This document shows positions 54,801-64,000 of a DNA stretch of 64,000 nucleotides, in pieces. This DNA comes from Prochilodus magdalenae (lineage: Eukaryota; Chordata; Actinopteri; Characiformes; Prochilodontidae). The DNA is taken from the NCBI GenBank assembly GCA_024036415.1, contig JAMWET010001363.1, forward strand, positions 372,001 through 436,000, in the 5' to 3' direction. A model generated the notes under the pieces. That model was not told the origin of the DNA. It was given only the letters and a program-made list of their open reading frames with translations, and ran no database searches. The translations under genes were made by a program, and so were the position numbers. The first letter of the stretch is position 1. Every line of letters begins with the position of its first letter.

Positions 54801-57800
54801 GTGTTAACATCTTTAGGTTGAGAAATATGGATGTAAGTAAAATGTCAGTAAATACTTTTATTAAAACCTCTTATGGTCACATGACAACAATAAAACATTT
54901 AATTATTGTAAACATATTTATAAAGGGCTGTGTTGAGTAATGCTAGTTTATTTGAGCTGAAATCGAGTCTGTCACCAGTTAGATATGTCTGAACAGCTAT
55001 GAAAGAAATAGCTAATCAGCCAATTTGACACGTGTAGGCTTGTACTTCAAAAATGAATAGTGATTTCATGGTAAAAGTCGTAAATGTCAAAATGAGAAAG
55101 AAAACAGTGCCCCTGTGGAATTTCACTAGTATGTTTATGTTAAGTTGAAGTGAGATTACATTTTTTTTGGCCGTTAAAGAATAAGCTTGGACATTTTAAC
55201 AAATTGTTGCTGTTCAAAGAAAAAGAAAGTTTCTTCAAAATGGTAACTTTGCAAGAGCGTACAAAACCTAATTTAATTTCAATAAAACCAGACTTTTTGA
55301 AAAACAATTTTGAACAATTTTTGTTGGTTTATTCCTCATGAAATAGTCACACAATGTAAACAGCAGCTGCTGTGTTCAAATGTTGCGCAAAAGTAAAAAT
55401 CGACAAAAATTGAGATAAATGTTTTTTTAATGGACAACGACAATATATGTAGCAGTTTCACAGAGACGTGGCATAGGCCTGCCAGAGGTTTTAGTGTCTA
55501 ACAGCTGATGTATTGATTAGGACTATTAGGACTATTAGGACTCACCATCAGTGATGTATCTAGGACTTCCAGAAGGCCTAGATTGTTGCTACTTCTTGCA
55601 AAATTAATCAAAACATGATTTCACTGTTACTTTCTAATTATGTTAGTGGTTGATATGACACTTTATGACTTATGGGCTCTGAAGTTCTAACCAATGACTC
55701 GCTTAGCTGTGCATACGTACCACAGAGACAAATCCTGATGTTTTTTTTTTTTAGGAACATAACCATTGTGATTCCAAACCAGATTTAACAACGGGTATAT
55801 ATGTATATAAAATAAATAAATGTAACAATGTTAATACAAGTATTATTACAGTATTAGCAGGGTTAAAGTGCAACAATTATAATAATTATGTTGACTATAT
55901 TAAATATAAATGAAGACATATTGATTGCTAATTAAAATTTCTATAAAATGGTTGTAATGGCAGATGAATGCACAGTTAAGCATGGACTCCAACCTCATTG
56001 GAATACCAGGCCCTGCCCATTCTGGATCTGTCCCCACTCATCAGGTACAACCTTCTACATTGCACAAACCCCCTTTACGCTTCACAGTTACAAAGCTGTT
56101 ATTTGTCACTATAGTAACATAAGAGTCATACAGAGAATGTGACGATGCTCTGCAACTAATACACAGAACTTCAATGCAACATCTGACGCTCACTCTCTTT
56201 TTCACTCATGTAGTTTTTTGCACTTTGCACCTTCAAGTCCTTTTCCGCTGACGCTGAACCACACGTGAATTCTCTCGCATGCTGTTCCTCAGAGTAGAGA
56301 AGGAAGCAGATTAAATTTCAAAGGCTGTGCCTTGACCTGGCTGTGATCTCACTGACCTTGTCACAGATGCCTTTGTGGTTGTATGTGTGGTTTGTGTCTT
56401 ATGTGCTGGCACATCTGTGTGACAGATGCAAAAAAGTAGGTACCAAACCCACTGGTGTTTAAACAAGATTATCACAAGAGCACCGAAAGCAACATAGCTT
56501 ATTTATCATCAGCACACACAGAGCCTGGCAGGCTACATTATAGATTTCCATGAAAGATGTAATAAATATTGTCTGTTTAATTATGCAAAAAATTCTGAAC
56601 TACTTTCAGTAGTAGATTTAAGTAGACAAGCAGATTTTTAATATACACTTTAAGAATTTTGCCTATATCAGATCCAAATTACTGAGTTTACATGGCCACT
56701 GAATTCTAACATCTCACTCCACTCCGCTCAGTATAACCCTCAAAATAACTAAAAAAGGCATTTCCTGAAGAAAACGCATTGTGAATTAGGTCCATGGGAG
56801 GGAGTGTGGGTCGCACCGTTATATCAAAAATGAAATTGCGAAATTATGGAGAATTTGCTGGCCTGACAAGCCTTTGATGAGTTCAAACATAATATTCATA
56901 TTTCAAACATAGTATTTATGTTTATATGATATAATTATTACTTTTTTAAATCCAAGTACATACTAAAAACTATGGTTTGATAAAGGACTGTATGGACTAC
57001 TGTAGCTCAAACATCATAAGGTAATTTCCATGCTCACTGAGAACTAACTGCTGAAACTGTTTAAGCAGGAATATTACCGAACTGTAAACGGAAGCCCAGC
57101 AGAACCAGAGGAAAACAATGTTGTAGCTCCTGCAGCAGAAACAGTTATCTGTTATGACTGTACATTATTTGGTTAAATTATTTGTATAGTGAACCTTTAA
57201 TAATGCGATTTGCTTATTAGAGTAATCACTGCGTTGGCTCTGTATATGCTGCAATTCATTAAATGAATTTCATAAGTAAATCATTTACTGCTGCTGCATG
57301 GTTTTCATTGACTGGTTGCATATAGTCAACCTGGTAAGATGATATTAAACATAGATTGCAATGTAAACTGTCACAGGGAGAAACAGATCTATAGAGATCA
57401 CAAATGGAATACAGCAGTCCTACATATTTTTAATGTTGCACAGGAAATATACTTTTAAGCCAACTCTTCTGCATACACATGTTTAATGTAAATACAAATC
57501 ATAGTGATCTATAGTCTAACTTCAACAGGTAAAGTATATTTAATGATGTCGTTATGTCTAGAGTGCTTTTAATACCGCTGGCAGCTCAGAATATTTTACT
57601 GACAGGTGATAAAATAATGAGCATTAATATAAATGAATTTATTACTTTATTAAAATGCTAATTACAGAGATACATTATGAGATTTGTTTAAAGGTGTGCA
57701 CTGAGTTTGATTGTTTAGCAAAATGTAAAATTGAATTCCACCTTTTAGCCGATGGAATAAGTAAAGAGTCTAAATGATTTCTGTATTCTATGGAAGGTTG

Positions 57801-60800
57801 TCTTACAGAAGGCTGCAGATATAAGACTGCATGTTGGAACATATCCAGATAGATATTCTGTGAAATACACAGGGGCTTTAAGGCCATTTAGAACTTTAAA
57901 AACTAGCAGCAGAACTTTCAATACAGGCAGCCAGTGCAGTTCTTTCAAAATGTCAGATTTTGTTAGTGTATGAGTTGCTGCATTTGGCAAGTTGTAGAGG
58001 ATGGATTGTTTTTTTTTTAGAAAGCCCAGTATGAAGAACATTACAGTAATCAACTCTGTTTGCAACAAAAACGTTAACAAGTTTAACTGTCCCTGAGTGT
58101 TACTCAAATAATAAACAGCTACTTTATTTTTTACTGTGTTTACAAAACAGAGCTCAGACTACAGCCAGGTTTTATACGTCAGGACTCTTACAAGAAGCTA
58201 AAGAACATCCATTGAGAACTATTTGACACACACCAGGACACCCTGTAAACAGAGTCTTGGTTATCAGAAGGCAAGGAAATAAATAGTTGCGTGTCATCAG
58301 CATAGCAAAAGCAATTAAAAGTTGCTTGGTAGCCAATTTCTTTTTCATGCTGTACTACATGATTCACATTGAAATCAGTGCATAATTCATTTAGTTTGAT
58401 CTTGAAAGTGATTCAAATATGCTGACAGATACAGCTTTGTTCCTTTACTCAATCCCATAGAGGTCAAAGGTCATGCCAAGCCAGGCACACCCTGCTTCCA
58501 ATGGAAGCCAGAACCCTGCATGTCACATGATGGAGATGATGTCCTCACAGCAGCACAGAAGGGCAGGGCTACCACTGACACACCACCTGCCAACCGCGAC
58601 TCACCCGTCTTACCAGCAGCACTGCCACAGCCAATCACATCAAAGACATGCCCTCCAACATCAAAGTCTAGAGCTGTCACCTCACAGCTGTGCCCACCAC
58701 TCTCCCCCTGCACGCCTGCACCAAGGCCCTGGGCATCTGACCACCACTCACCTGACACATCAGCCGATGCCTGCACAGGTAGCAGTTCTTTAGAAGCACA
58801 ATAAGTTTATAAGTTTGGCTATCTATAGAAACACATTTCTGAACATAACTATTCTGCCAAAGATGTAAGATGCCAGTTTGAAAAAATTGGGACCAGTGGG
58901 AAAATGTTGTTAAGATGTTTAAATGTTAATTGAAATGTTATTGTGAAATGTCCCATACTAGTTGATAAATGTATCAGTAATTGTGTATCAGTAACTTGAA
59001 ATGGTAAGTTTGGTAAGAGACTTAACCATAGTTTTGGGATGAAGTTTAAAATTTAAAACATCATTTAAAAATACATTTATAGTAAAGAGGTATATGCAGT
59101 ATAAGATATATATAGGATAAAATAAGATTTTTAAAGAATTTTTCCTTTTTCCTTTTACATTCTGTTCACACACTCAGAGGTGTAGATTTACTGGACATTT
59201 TAATGGCAAATAAAAATAGCTATATTTACATTTCTAAAAACTTTGACTCCTGGTTTCCATCACTACGAAGAAAATTAGTTGATAGGCTTTGATACAGTAT
59301 ACCATTTCACATAACACTCCTCTGAAAAACTTAATTTACATGTCAGTGACTTTCCCCTTTACATTATCATTAGATATTAGTAACGTTAGCTAACTTGCTA
59401 AAGTTAATTAGGGGCCAGTTTTGATTTCACAACTGACTGTAGCTAGCTAGCTTAGCTAGCAGCCTAGCCACACTCATAAACATACACATTTCTAAATGTT
59501 TCTTTATTGTTCAATAGATTCTAGGAAAAACAACAAAGATCCTTTTTATTCTGTGAAGCTTCTTTAAACTTCAAAAGATTATTCACCTTCATACATTTAG
59601 TTCATAAACCACCCACTGGATCACCTAAGTTCCTTAATCAACCAACAGCTGTACAAAGTACCCTTTTATATATATATATATGACAATGATAACATTATTG
59701 CTAGCTTAGCTATTATTATTAGTGCTCTTGATTATAGGGTTATTAGGGTTATTAAAATGGACCTTTAATGTTACAATCACTAAATCTCCATTTTCCAGAT
59801 ATCTCCTATTCCCAAAAGTCCACAGTCTCCTCCACAAACAAGCAGTGGGAGACGCAGGCGGATGACAGATGAGGACCCAGACGAGCGCAGACGGAAGTTC
59901 CTGGAAAGGAACAGGGCAGCAGCCTCCCGCTGCAGGCAGAAGAGGAAAGTGTGGGTAATGTCTCTGGAGAAGAAGGCTGAGGAGTTAACACACACCAACC
60001 TGCAGCTACAGGTATAGAAGCACATATTTTAGGTACACCTTAACAAGCTGACACGAAGCTACAGATCACAAATTGTTTTGTTTACAGTTAACTTTTATTA
60101 CAGTTCATAGCCTAAATGTATTTCTCATATTACAGAATGAAGTGACATTACTCAGGTCAGAGGTCACTCAGCTAAAACAGATTCTGTTGGCTCATAAAGA
60201 CTGCCCTGTCACGGCAAGACAGCGAGAGACACAGGGTGAGTATCACACACAGACACATACATAAACACTACACAAACACATGTAATAGCTGAAGGCTTGA
60301 AACCCCTACTTCTTCCAGTCTAACACTCATTATATTCAGATTCTCACCTGCTGTTCAGGTGACAAAGTTTTCACATTCCCCATCGCCACACCATCCCCAT
60401 CTTCTCTCTGTTCCTCAATCTTAAATGAGTTCTACCACAGTTGTAAAAGTGGGGTCCATCCTTCAAGCTGCAGGTAGAAGCTGTTTAGAATTCCAAACTA
60501 GGAACTCAGAGCTCTCTCCCTGCCTCCAGTCAACCTTGCCTCATACTGCTATTTAATGCTGAAGGCACAGTTCGAATAGAATTATGACAAAAAAAAAAAA
60601 AAAAAAACATCTCTATAATAATGCTGATTGGTGGAAATGATTACATGGGATCATAGTAATGTAGTACTGCTAAACTAAACAGCTAAACAAAGTGCTAACA
60701 TAGAGCTAGCACCATGGTCTGCATTTATAACAACTAAATCCTGTTTTCAGCTTTTATTTACAGTAAATGGCATATCTAGGGCTTTCTGATTCCTCGACTG

Positions 60801-61686
60801 ACTTATTTTTTCAGAAAATTGACTCCACCCATTGCAAATCAAGACATGATTGGTAGATTGCACCTTCACATCCAAATGGATTATTAGTAAGTAGTTAATC
60901 CATTGTGTTATGCCTTCAGTCCAGCTCCTGGTAGCGCTCGATTGACTGTATCTATTTACAATAATGCAAACATTAAAATGTAGAATGTATGGTATGGAAA
61001 TCCTCTAGTTTTATCATTTTAGTGTTGTTTTAGTGTTTTTACCACACGTGCGTCGCATCCCCACAACAGAGGCAGTGGGTTGTTTGCTTTAATATAGTCT
61101 TTAATATATTGGCAATTGATTGCCATTATCCAATTACATCAACCTATTATCCAGGCCTAACACAAAGTTTTGCAATCACTTGCCATCTTTAAATGAAGTT
61201 GTCAGTCTTCATATATGATGCATTGTTTAATATATTGCGACCAAAACATACAACTAAATGTGGTCGTACAAAAGTTATGGCACATTTAATATTTAATGTT
61301 TTACCAAAGTTTTCTAAATAATTAGCTACACAATTCATATTTCAATGTTCCTTGAAAATAAAAAGTATTAATGTATTTTCACCTATACAATCAATAAATC
61401 ATTTGACCAGGGATGTTCAGATCTTTGCATACATTTAGTTGTATTTATGAAGAACCTGTTTTTATATTACAGAAAACATTTTTAGTGTGATTCCAAACTT
61501 ACACATTTAGTAAACACAATCCAGTCACCACTTTAACTGATTTCATTCTCTCTGCATTCACCTACAGGGGGCAGTCCAACAGGAAGTCCTGTCCAGTCAC
61601 TCGCCATCCAACACAACAGCATCTCAACCTCGGCTAGCACCACTGTACACACACATCTCACCACTCACTCCCATTCTGTCAGTTAA
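45451..61686 (+). CDS. creb5: creb5 (cAMP responsive element binding protein 5), complete, 9 coding exons
   Basis: A nuclear bZIP transcription factor of the ATF2/ATF7/CREB5 group, which binds CRE sites as homodimers or with Jun. Exons 45451-45504, 47181-47274, 51243-51352, 53137-53354, 54585-54660, 58461-58778, 59799-60011, 60136-60235 and 61568-61686 join in phase to 433 residues. The N-terminal zinc finger uses C11/C16/H29/H33. DQTPTPTRF at 50-58 holds the two Thr-Pro sites that p38/JNK phosphorylate in ATF2. Residues 87-290 are Gln/His/Ser-rich. The basic region GRRRR...[15 protein letters not shown] spans 307-340 and the zipper leucines are 346, 353, 360, 367 and 374. The C-terminus is Ser/Thr-rich. 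[23 protein letters not shown] and the MMEMM segment fit CREB5 better than ATF2. The middle is shorter than in the 508-residue human form. Confidence 0.93.
45988..46068. repeat. Dispersed repeat copy 2 (creb5 intron)
   Basis: Same-orientation relative of 22358-22439, sharing ATTGGAATTCCAGCCCTT and following blocks. The element probably extends from about 45845 to 46230. Confidence 0.6.
47181..47274 (+). CDS. creb5: creb5 coding exon 2
   Basis: Acceptor TTTTGTAG, donor GTAAGG. Encodes [20 protein letters not shown] and on to DNTLS, the second half of the finger; phase 1 at its end. Confidence 0.95.
49160..49500 (+). mobile_element. Tc1-like transposase fossil, plus strand
   Basis: Degenerate DNA such as GTGATCAGATGAGTCCACAT, then TTTCAGCTT, corresponds to the W-S-D-E-S-T-F-Q-type block of a family common in fish. 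It is followed by an eroded GCATCAGTG...GAAGGTATCATTGACA block. No usable frame remains. Confidence 0.55.
50325..50520 (-). mobile_element. Non-LTR retroposon tail, minus orientation
   Basis: On the minus strand it reads AATGACAATAAAGTCTCC then TTGAATCC, the 3' tail form of fish LINE/SINE elements, as at 38598. An (AAAAT)n-like run lies at 50480-50510. Confidence 0.5.
51243..51352 (+). CDS. creb5: creb5 coding exon 3, transactivation motif
   Basis: Acceptor ATATGTAG, donor GTGAGC. Encodes [20 protein letters not shown] and an acidic tail (EEDEEDAKQ). The phospho-acceptor Thr-Pro pair of ATF2 is present. Confidence 0.95.
51747..51840. repeat. (GT)n microsatellite, creb5 intron 3
   Basis: About 45 GT dinucleotides with two T or C interruptions near the end, about 400 bp after coding exon 3. 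Confidence 0.95.
53137..53354 (+). CDS. creb5: creb5 coding exon 4, Gln-rich
   Basis: Acceptor TTTCTAG, donor GTAAGT; phase fits both neighbours. Encodes [10 protein letters not shown], a poly-Gln block and a His/Thr/Ser-rich end. Poorly conserved with mammals, so accepted on splice sites and phase. Confidence 0.78.
53580..53880. repeat. Second copy of the inverted-repeat element (right half)
   Basis: Matches 42520-42840: ACACACATTAACACACCACC, then GGTGCTTCTATATGGTTAGT and a CTATAAAATACGGTCAG end. The left arm is not evident, so this is a half-element in a creb5 intron. Confidence 0.75.
54080..54460 (-). mobile_element. Tc1-like transposase fossil, minus strand
   Basis: Antisense DNA features of the same fish family as 49160-49500: TGCAGAATGTGGGTTGGCAT, GTGGACCACAGGACTTCCAG, and ATGCAGTGCCG followed by AAAGATCACAGTCAATCAAT. 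It is heavily eroded and lies just upstream of creb5 coding exon 5. Confidence 0.55.
54585..54660 (+). CDS. creb5: creb5 coding exon 5
   Basis: Acceptor GATTCAAG, donor GTGAGT; completes the split Gln codon from the previous exon. Encodes [16 protein letters not shown] and a short tail, weakly like human LHNRQRQPMPASMPG. Confidence 0.7.
54661..57689 (+). other. creb5 intron 5, 5' part
   Basis: Mostly AT-rich. The stretch 56210-56480 is compositionally balanced, with TTCAAAGG (TCF-type) and TGACCTTG (nuclear-receptor half-site) motifs, and may be a conserved element. Confidence 0.5.
55352..55399. repeat. Dispersed repeat copy (creb5 intron 5)
   Basis: Partner of 26821-26868; shared core CAGCAGCTGCT with similar flanks. 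Confidence 0.5.
57690..58430 (-). mobile_element. L2-like LINE reverse transcriptase fossil
   Basis: On the minus strand the frame reads [16 protein letters not shown], with the YADD catalytic motif at plus 58293-58304. Further on it reads [20 protein letters not shown] and [14 protein letters not shown], the C-terminal reverse-transcriptase region of L2/CR1-type elements. Stops and gaps show it is dead. It abuts creb5 coding exon 6. Confidence 0.85.
58461..58778 (+). CDS. creb5: creb5 coding exon 6, His/Gln-rich
   Basis: Acceptor CCCATAG before 58461, donor GTAGCA at 58779; exactly 106 codons. Encodes [20 protein letters not shown], matching human HPAAMSNG...HMMEMM, then a long His/Gln/Ser/Pro-rich stretch. 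It begins within tens of bases of a minus-strand LINE fossil. Confidence 0.87.
58779..59798 (+). other. creb5 intron 6
   Basis: AT-rich intron with short GCTAGCTA tandem copies at about 59440-59465; nothing else seen. Confidence 0.6.
59799..60011 (+). CDS. creb5: creb5 coding exon 7, basic region
   Basis: Acceptor TTTTCCAG, donor GTATAG. Encodes a Ser/Pro lead, then [20 protein letters not shown] and [20 protein letters not shown], the bZIP basic region and first heptads. Confidence 0.97.
60136..60235 (+). CDS. creb5: creb5 coding exon 8, leucine zipper
   Basis: Acceptor ATTACAG, donor GTGAGT at 60236. Encodes [20 protein letters not shown] and KDCPVTA, the end of the zipper. Confidence 0.96.
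60236..61567 (+). other. creb5 last intron
   Basis: A poly-A run lies at about 60590-60607; otherwise AT-rich with no recognised element. Confidence 0.6.
61568..61686 (+). CDS. creb5: creb5 terminal coding exon
   Basis: Acceptor ACCTACAG before 61568; TAA stop at 61684-61686. Encodes [20 protein letters not shown] and a Thr/His/Ser-rich end. IQHNSIS aligns with human IQHNTIT. Confidence 0.9.
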
Positions 61687-63570
61687 CTGCAGTTCTAACT
61701 TTGATAACACATAACCTTTTTAAGGCTCTCTTACAAACCATCAGTAACCTTCATCTTAAGGCTCAGAGAAGAAATTAAAGTCAGAATGAGTTAATGATGT
61801 CATAAAAACCACACTCTTATCTGTACAATTCATCTCCATTAAGAATGTCATGTATTATAAAAAAGTGGCTTTAAAGGAATACTCCAGCACTCCAGAATAC
61901 TGTACCACACAGGAGTGCAATTTAATCCACAAAGGGCCAATGGGCACGTTTTCATATCAACACAGCAAGAACACACATGATCAGTTTTCAAACACAAAAA
62001 CCAACAGATTTAAGTATAATCAGTTGTGCTCAAACTTATTTGGAATGAAAATCTGTAGCCATGCTGGCTGTTTGCGAATAAGTTTGGATACCCTGTACTA
62101 TGTGATATCCAGCATACATGTGATTATGGTACCTTGTTGTCCATTGACTTCTAATAGAAGAGTCGATGGGTTTTGTGTTCATTTTGGAGTACAGTGAAAC
62201 TGCAGTAAGCTGTAATCAGTCAGACTAGGTCGAGAGACACTGCGGTATTCATTTAAAGTGGAATTCCATCGCTTTGTGATCATTTCTGGATGACAGTAAT
62301 TTGATGTGAGTTAGACTTCTTTATAGTGGTGATGATAGAAACCAGAGGTCACAATATCTAAAAAGCAAATACAGCCAATATATCGACCAGCAAACCATCA
62401 TATCTTCTGGGTTCCTACATGCATGTTTTCCAAGAAAAAAAAGAAGGCATCAGTGGTCTTCTTAGGCCACTTAGATTAGTCCAAATTTTGACACATGAAA
62501 GCTCTGGTAATTTTGAGTAAGGGAGATTTTAGAGGCATTTAAACTCTTAAGATGTCTGGTTCACATCACCACCACTGTTAAACAATTCCGACTCTGTGCA
62601 AACAACTCTAAATAACAGTGATTACACCTTAATGATTAAACTATGCAGGTATTTTCCACCAAAAAATGGTGGCATTCCCCATAACATCCATAATGGGCTG
62701 ATGAATGAGAGCCTGTCTGAGGCAGCACATCTCAGGTGTTTAAACTGAGGGACATGAATGGTGGGATCAAATAATTCCACACTGTGACAGCCTGGAGTAG
62801 GCCTACTGGAAGAGCTGTCATGCTTTTGTCTGCCTTCTTTCTAGCATTTTTTGACTATTCTTTGCCCAGTGGTATTTCCTCAGGGACTTTCACTCCTGGT
62901 GATATACAAGTATGTGTATGCTTATTGCATGTTTTCTTATTCCTGCCACTTTAGTTTCATCTGCATTGGCCAAACAGCTCGGTTTGAGGAGCTGAAATGC
63001 CAGATGAGAGCATGACTAGAAAAAAACTTTATTGTCAATCAGGGGAATGTATGATATTGTAAATATGTAAAGTGAATTATTTGGTATTGCTCTGGATTGC
63101 AAATGCACCTTTAGCTATGAGCAGTGCCTTTGTCCTCGTGGGACAATCAACAATGTCAGAGACTTCTCTTCAGTTAACCGATCTGGTGTCACAACACACA
63201 TGGAAAGATAATGCACCAAACAATAAAATGTCTTCACAATAGTGTATTTTATATGCAATTATTCAGGCAAAAAATGTCATACACTAATAGGCATACAGTA
63301 CTTTTCCATACAGGCACAGCAGGGCACCATAAGGGAAACATGTGTAGAAAGCCTTTTCACTCATCAACCGTTGTATGTCACATGTGGCAAAGTGATAAAA
63401 CCTTCAGGAAACTGCTTATTCCCTTCAAAGCAATTGGTTACAAAATGTTCAATGTTTTAGCATTCAGCGCCACGTAATGTGAGAGACTATCGCTCTGCCT
63501 AATTGTTCAGGTGTCAGAACAGCGTTTTCCATGTGCAGTTTTTGAAAATAAAATATTTCTTTATTTTTGT
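61687..63570 (+). other. creb5: creb5 3'UTR
   Basis: About 1.9 kb from the stop to just past AATAAA at 63547-63552, with a second AATAAA at 63601. The frames inside it (61850-62197, 63211-63477) have no family resemblance. Confidence 0.65.
63547..63552 (+). terminator. creb5: creb5 poly(A) signal
   Basis: AATAAA followed by T-rich sequence, about 1.86 kb after the stop. Confidence 0.55.
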
Positions 63571-63606
63571 ACCAACTAACAAATTTTATTGCTCTTTCTA
63601 AATAAA

Positions 63607-64000
63607 AAGAACTTGGTCTGCATGTGTTTCATCTTTTTATTTGTGTGATTACGTAATAAACTCAACATTGTCATCAGAGTCTGCAGGCAAATGCAGGCTT
63701 AATAGCGGCCTAAAGTCACACTACATTTAGGGCTAAAATTGAATTATTTCACATTCATAACCTTTAAGAATACAATTTACATGCGTATATTGTAATGGCA
63801 TGGATAAATATCTGTACAGATTTCTTTTTCTTTAGAGGTTTTGAGTGGGATGAGTAGTATAGTTGATCAGAAAGGAAGCACTGCCCCCTTCTGGTTACAA
63901 ATTTTAGCACAGCCCAATTTTTACACACCACTGTCACTTAAGTCTCTTAACAACCTGTGGGATAGTTTGATAAACCAGTCCTTAATGCCATAGATAACCT
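63607..64000. other. Downstream of creb5, unassigned
   Basis: AT-rich sequence after the last poly(A) signal; nothing recognised. Confidence 0.5.

Noticed and set aside
61850..62197. 115-residue frame after the creb5 stop
   Set aside because: Lies in the 3'UTR with no domain.

Overview
The window is vertebrate nuclear DNA, almost certainly from a ray-finned (teleost) fish. It is AT-rich and full of (CA)n/(GT)n microsatellites, Tc1-type transposons and L2-like LINE fragments. Three multi-exon genes have conserved GT-AG introns and consistent phases. Their order and orientation, TAX1BP1 (+) > JAZF1 (-) > CREB5 (+), matches human chromosome 7p15. Teleosts often keep a/b duplicates of these genes, and the paralogue cannot be assigned from sequence alone.

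Region 1 (1-17.7 kb): the 3' part of tax1bp1, an autophagy receptor and ubiquitin-binding adaptor. Eleven exons encode the last 563 residues: coiled coils, an acidic linker, a Pro-rich segment and two intact C-terminal UBZ zinc fingers. The SKICH N-terminus lies upstream of the window. A 1.6-kb Tc1 transposon with 204-bp terminal inverted repeats, a TA target duplication and a frameshifted transposase sits 182 bp after the stop codon.

Region 2 (17.7-35.8 kb): jazf1 on the minus strand, five coding exons giving 233 residues. It has a GC-rich 5' end near 35.6 kb, an 11-kb first intron and a 2.8-kb 3'UTR. It converges tail-to-tail with tax1bp1; their candidate poly(A) signals are about 70 bp apart. 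Compared with the human protein as I recall it, the last ten residues are missing.

Region 3 (35.8-43.0 kb): intergenic space between the divergent jazf1 and creb5 promoters. It holds microsatellites, a LINE 3' region and a long inverted repeat.

Region 4 (43.0-63.6 kb): creb5, an ATF2-type bZIP factor. It has a CpG-rich promoter with consensus cAMP-response elements, a noncoding first exon, nine coding exons giving 433 residues, and a 3'UTR of about 1.9 kb. Its introns carry Tc1-like and LINE fossils.

The three genes share synteny, not a pathway. I see no bacterial-type operon, CRISPR array, tRNA or rRNA. I found no wholly new system. The more unusual items are the CRE cluster in the creb5 5' region, the truncated jazf1 C-terminus, the C/G-homopolymer tract beside jazf1 exon 2, a degenerate 17-bp minisatellite, and the long inverted repeat.
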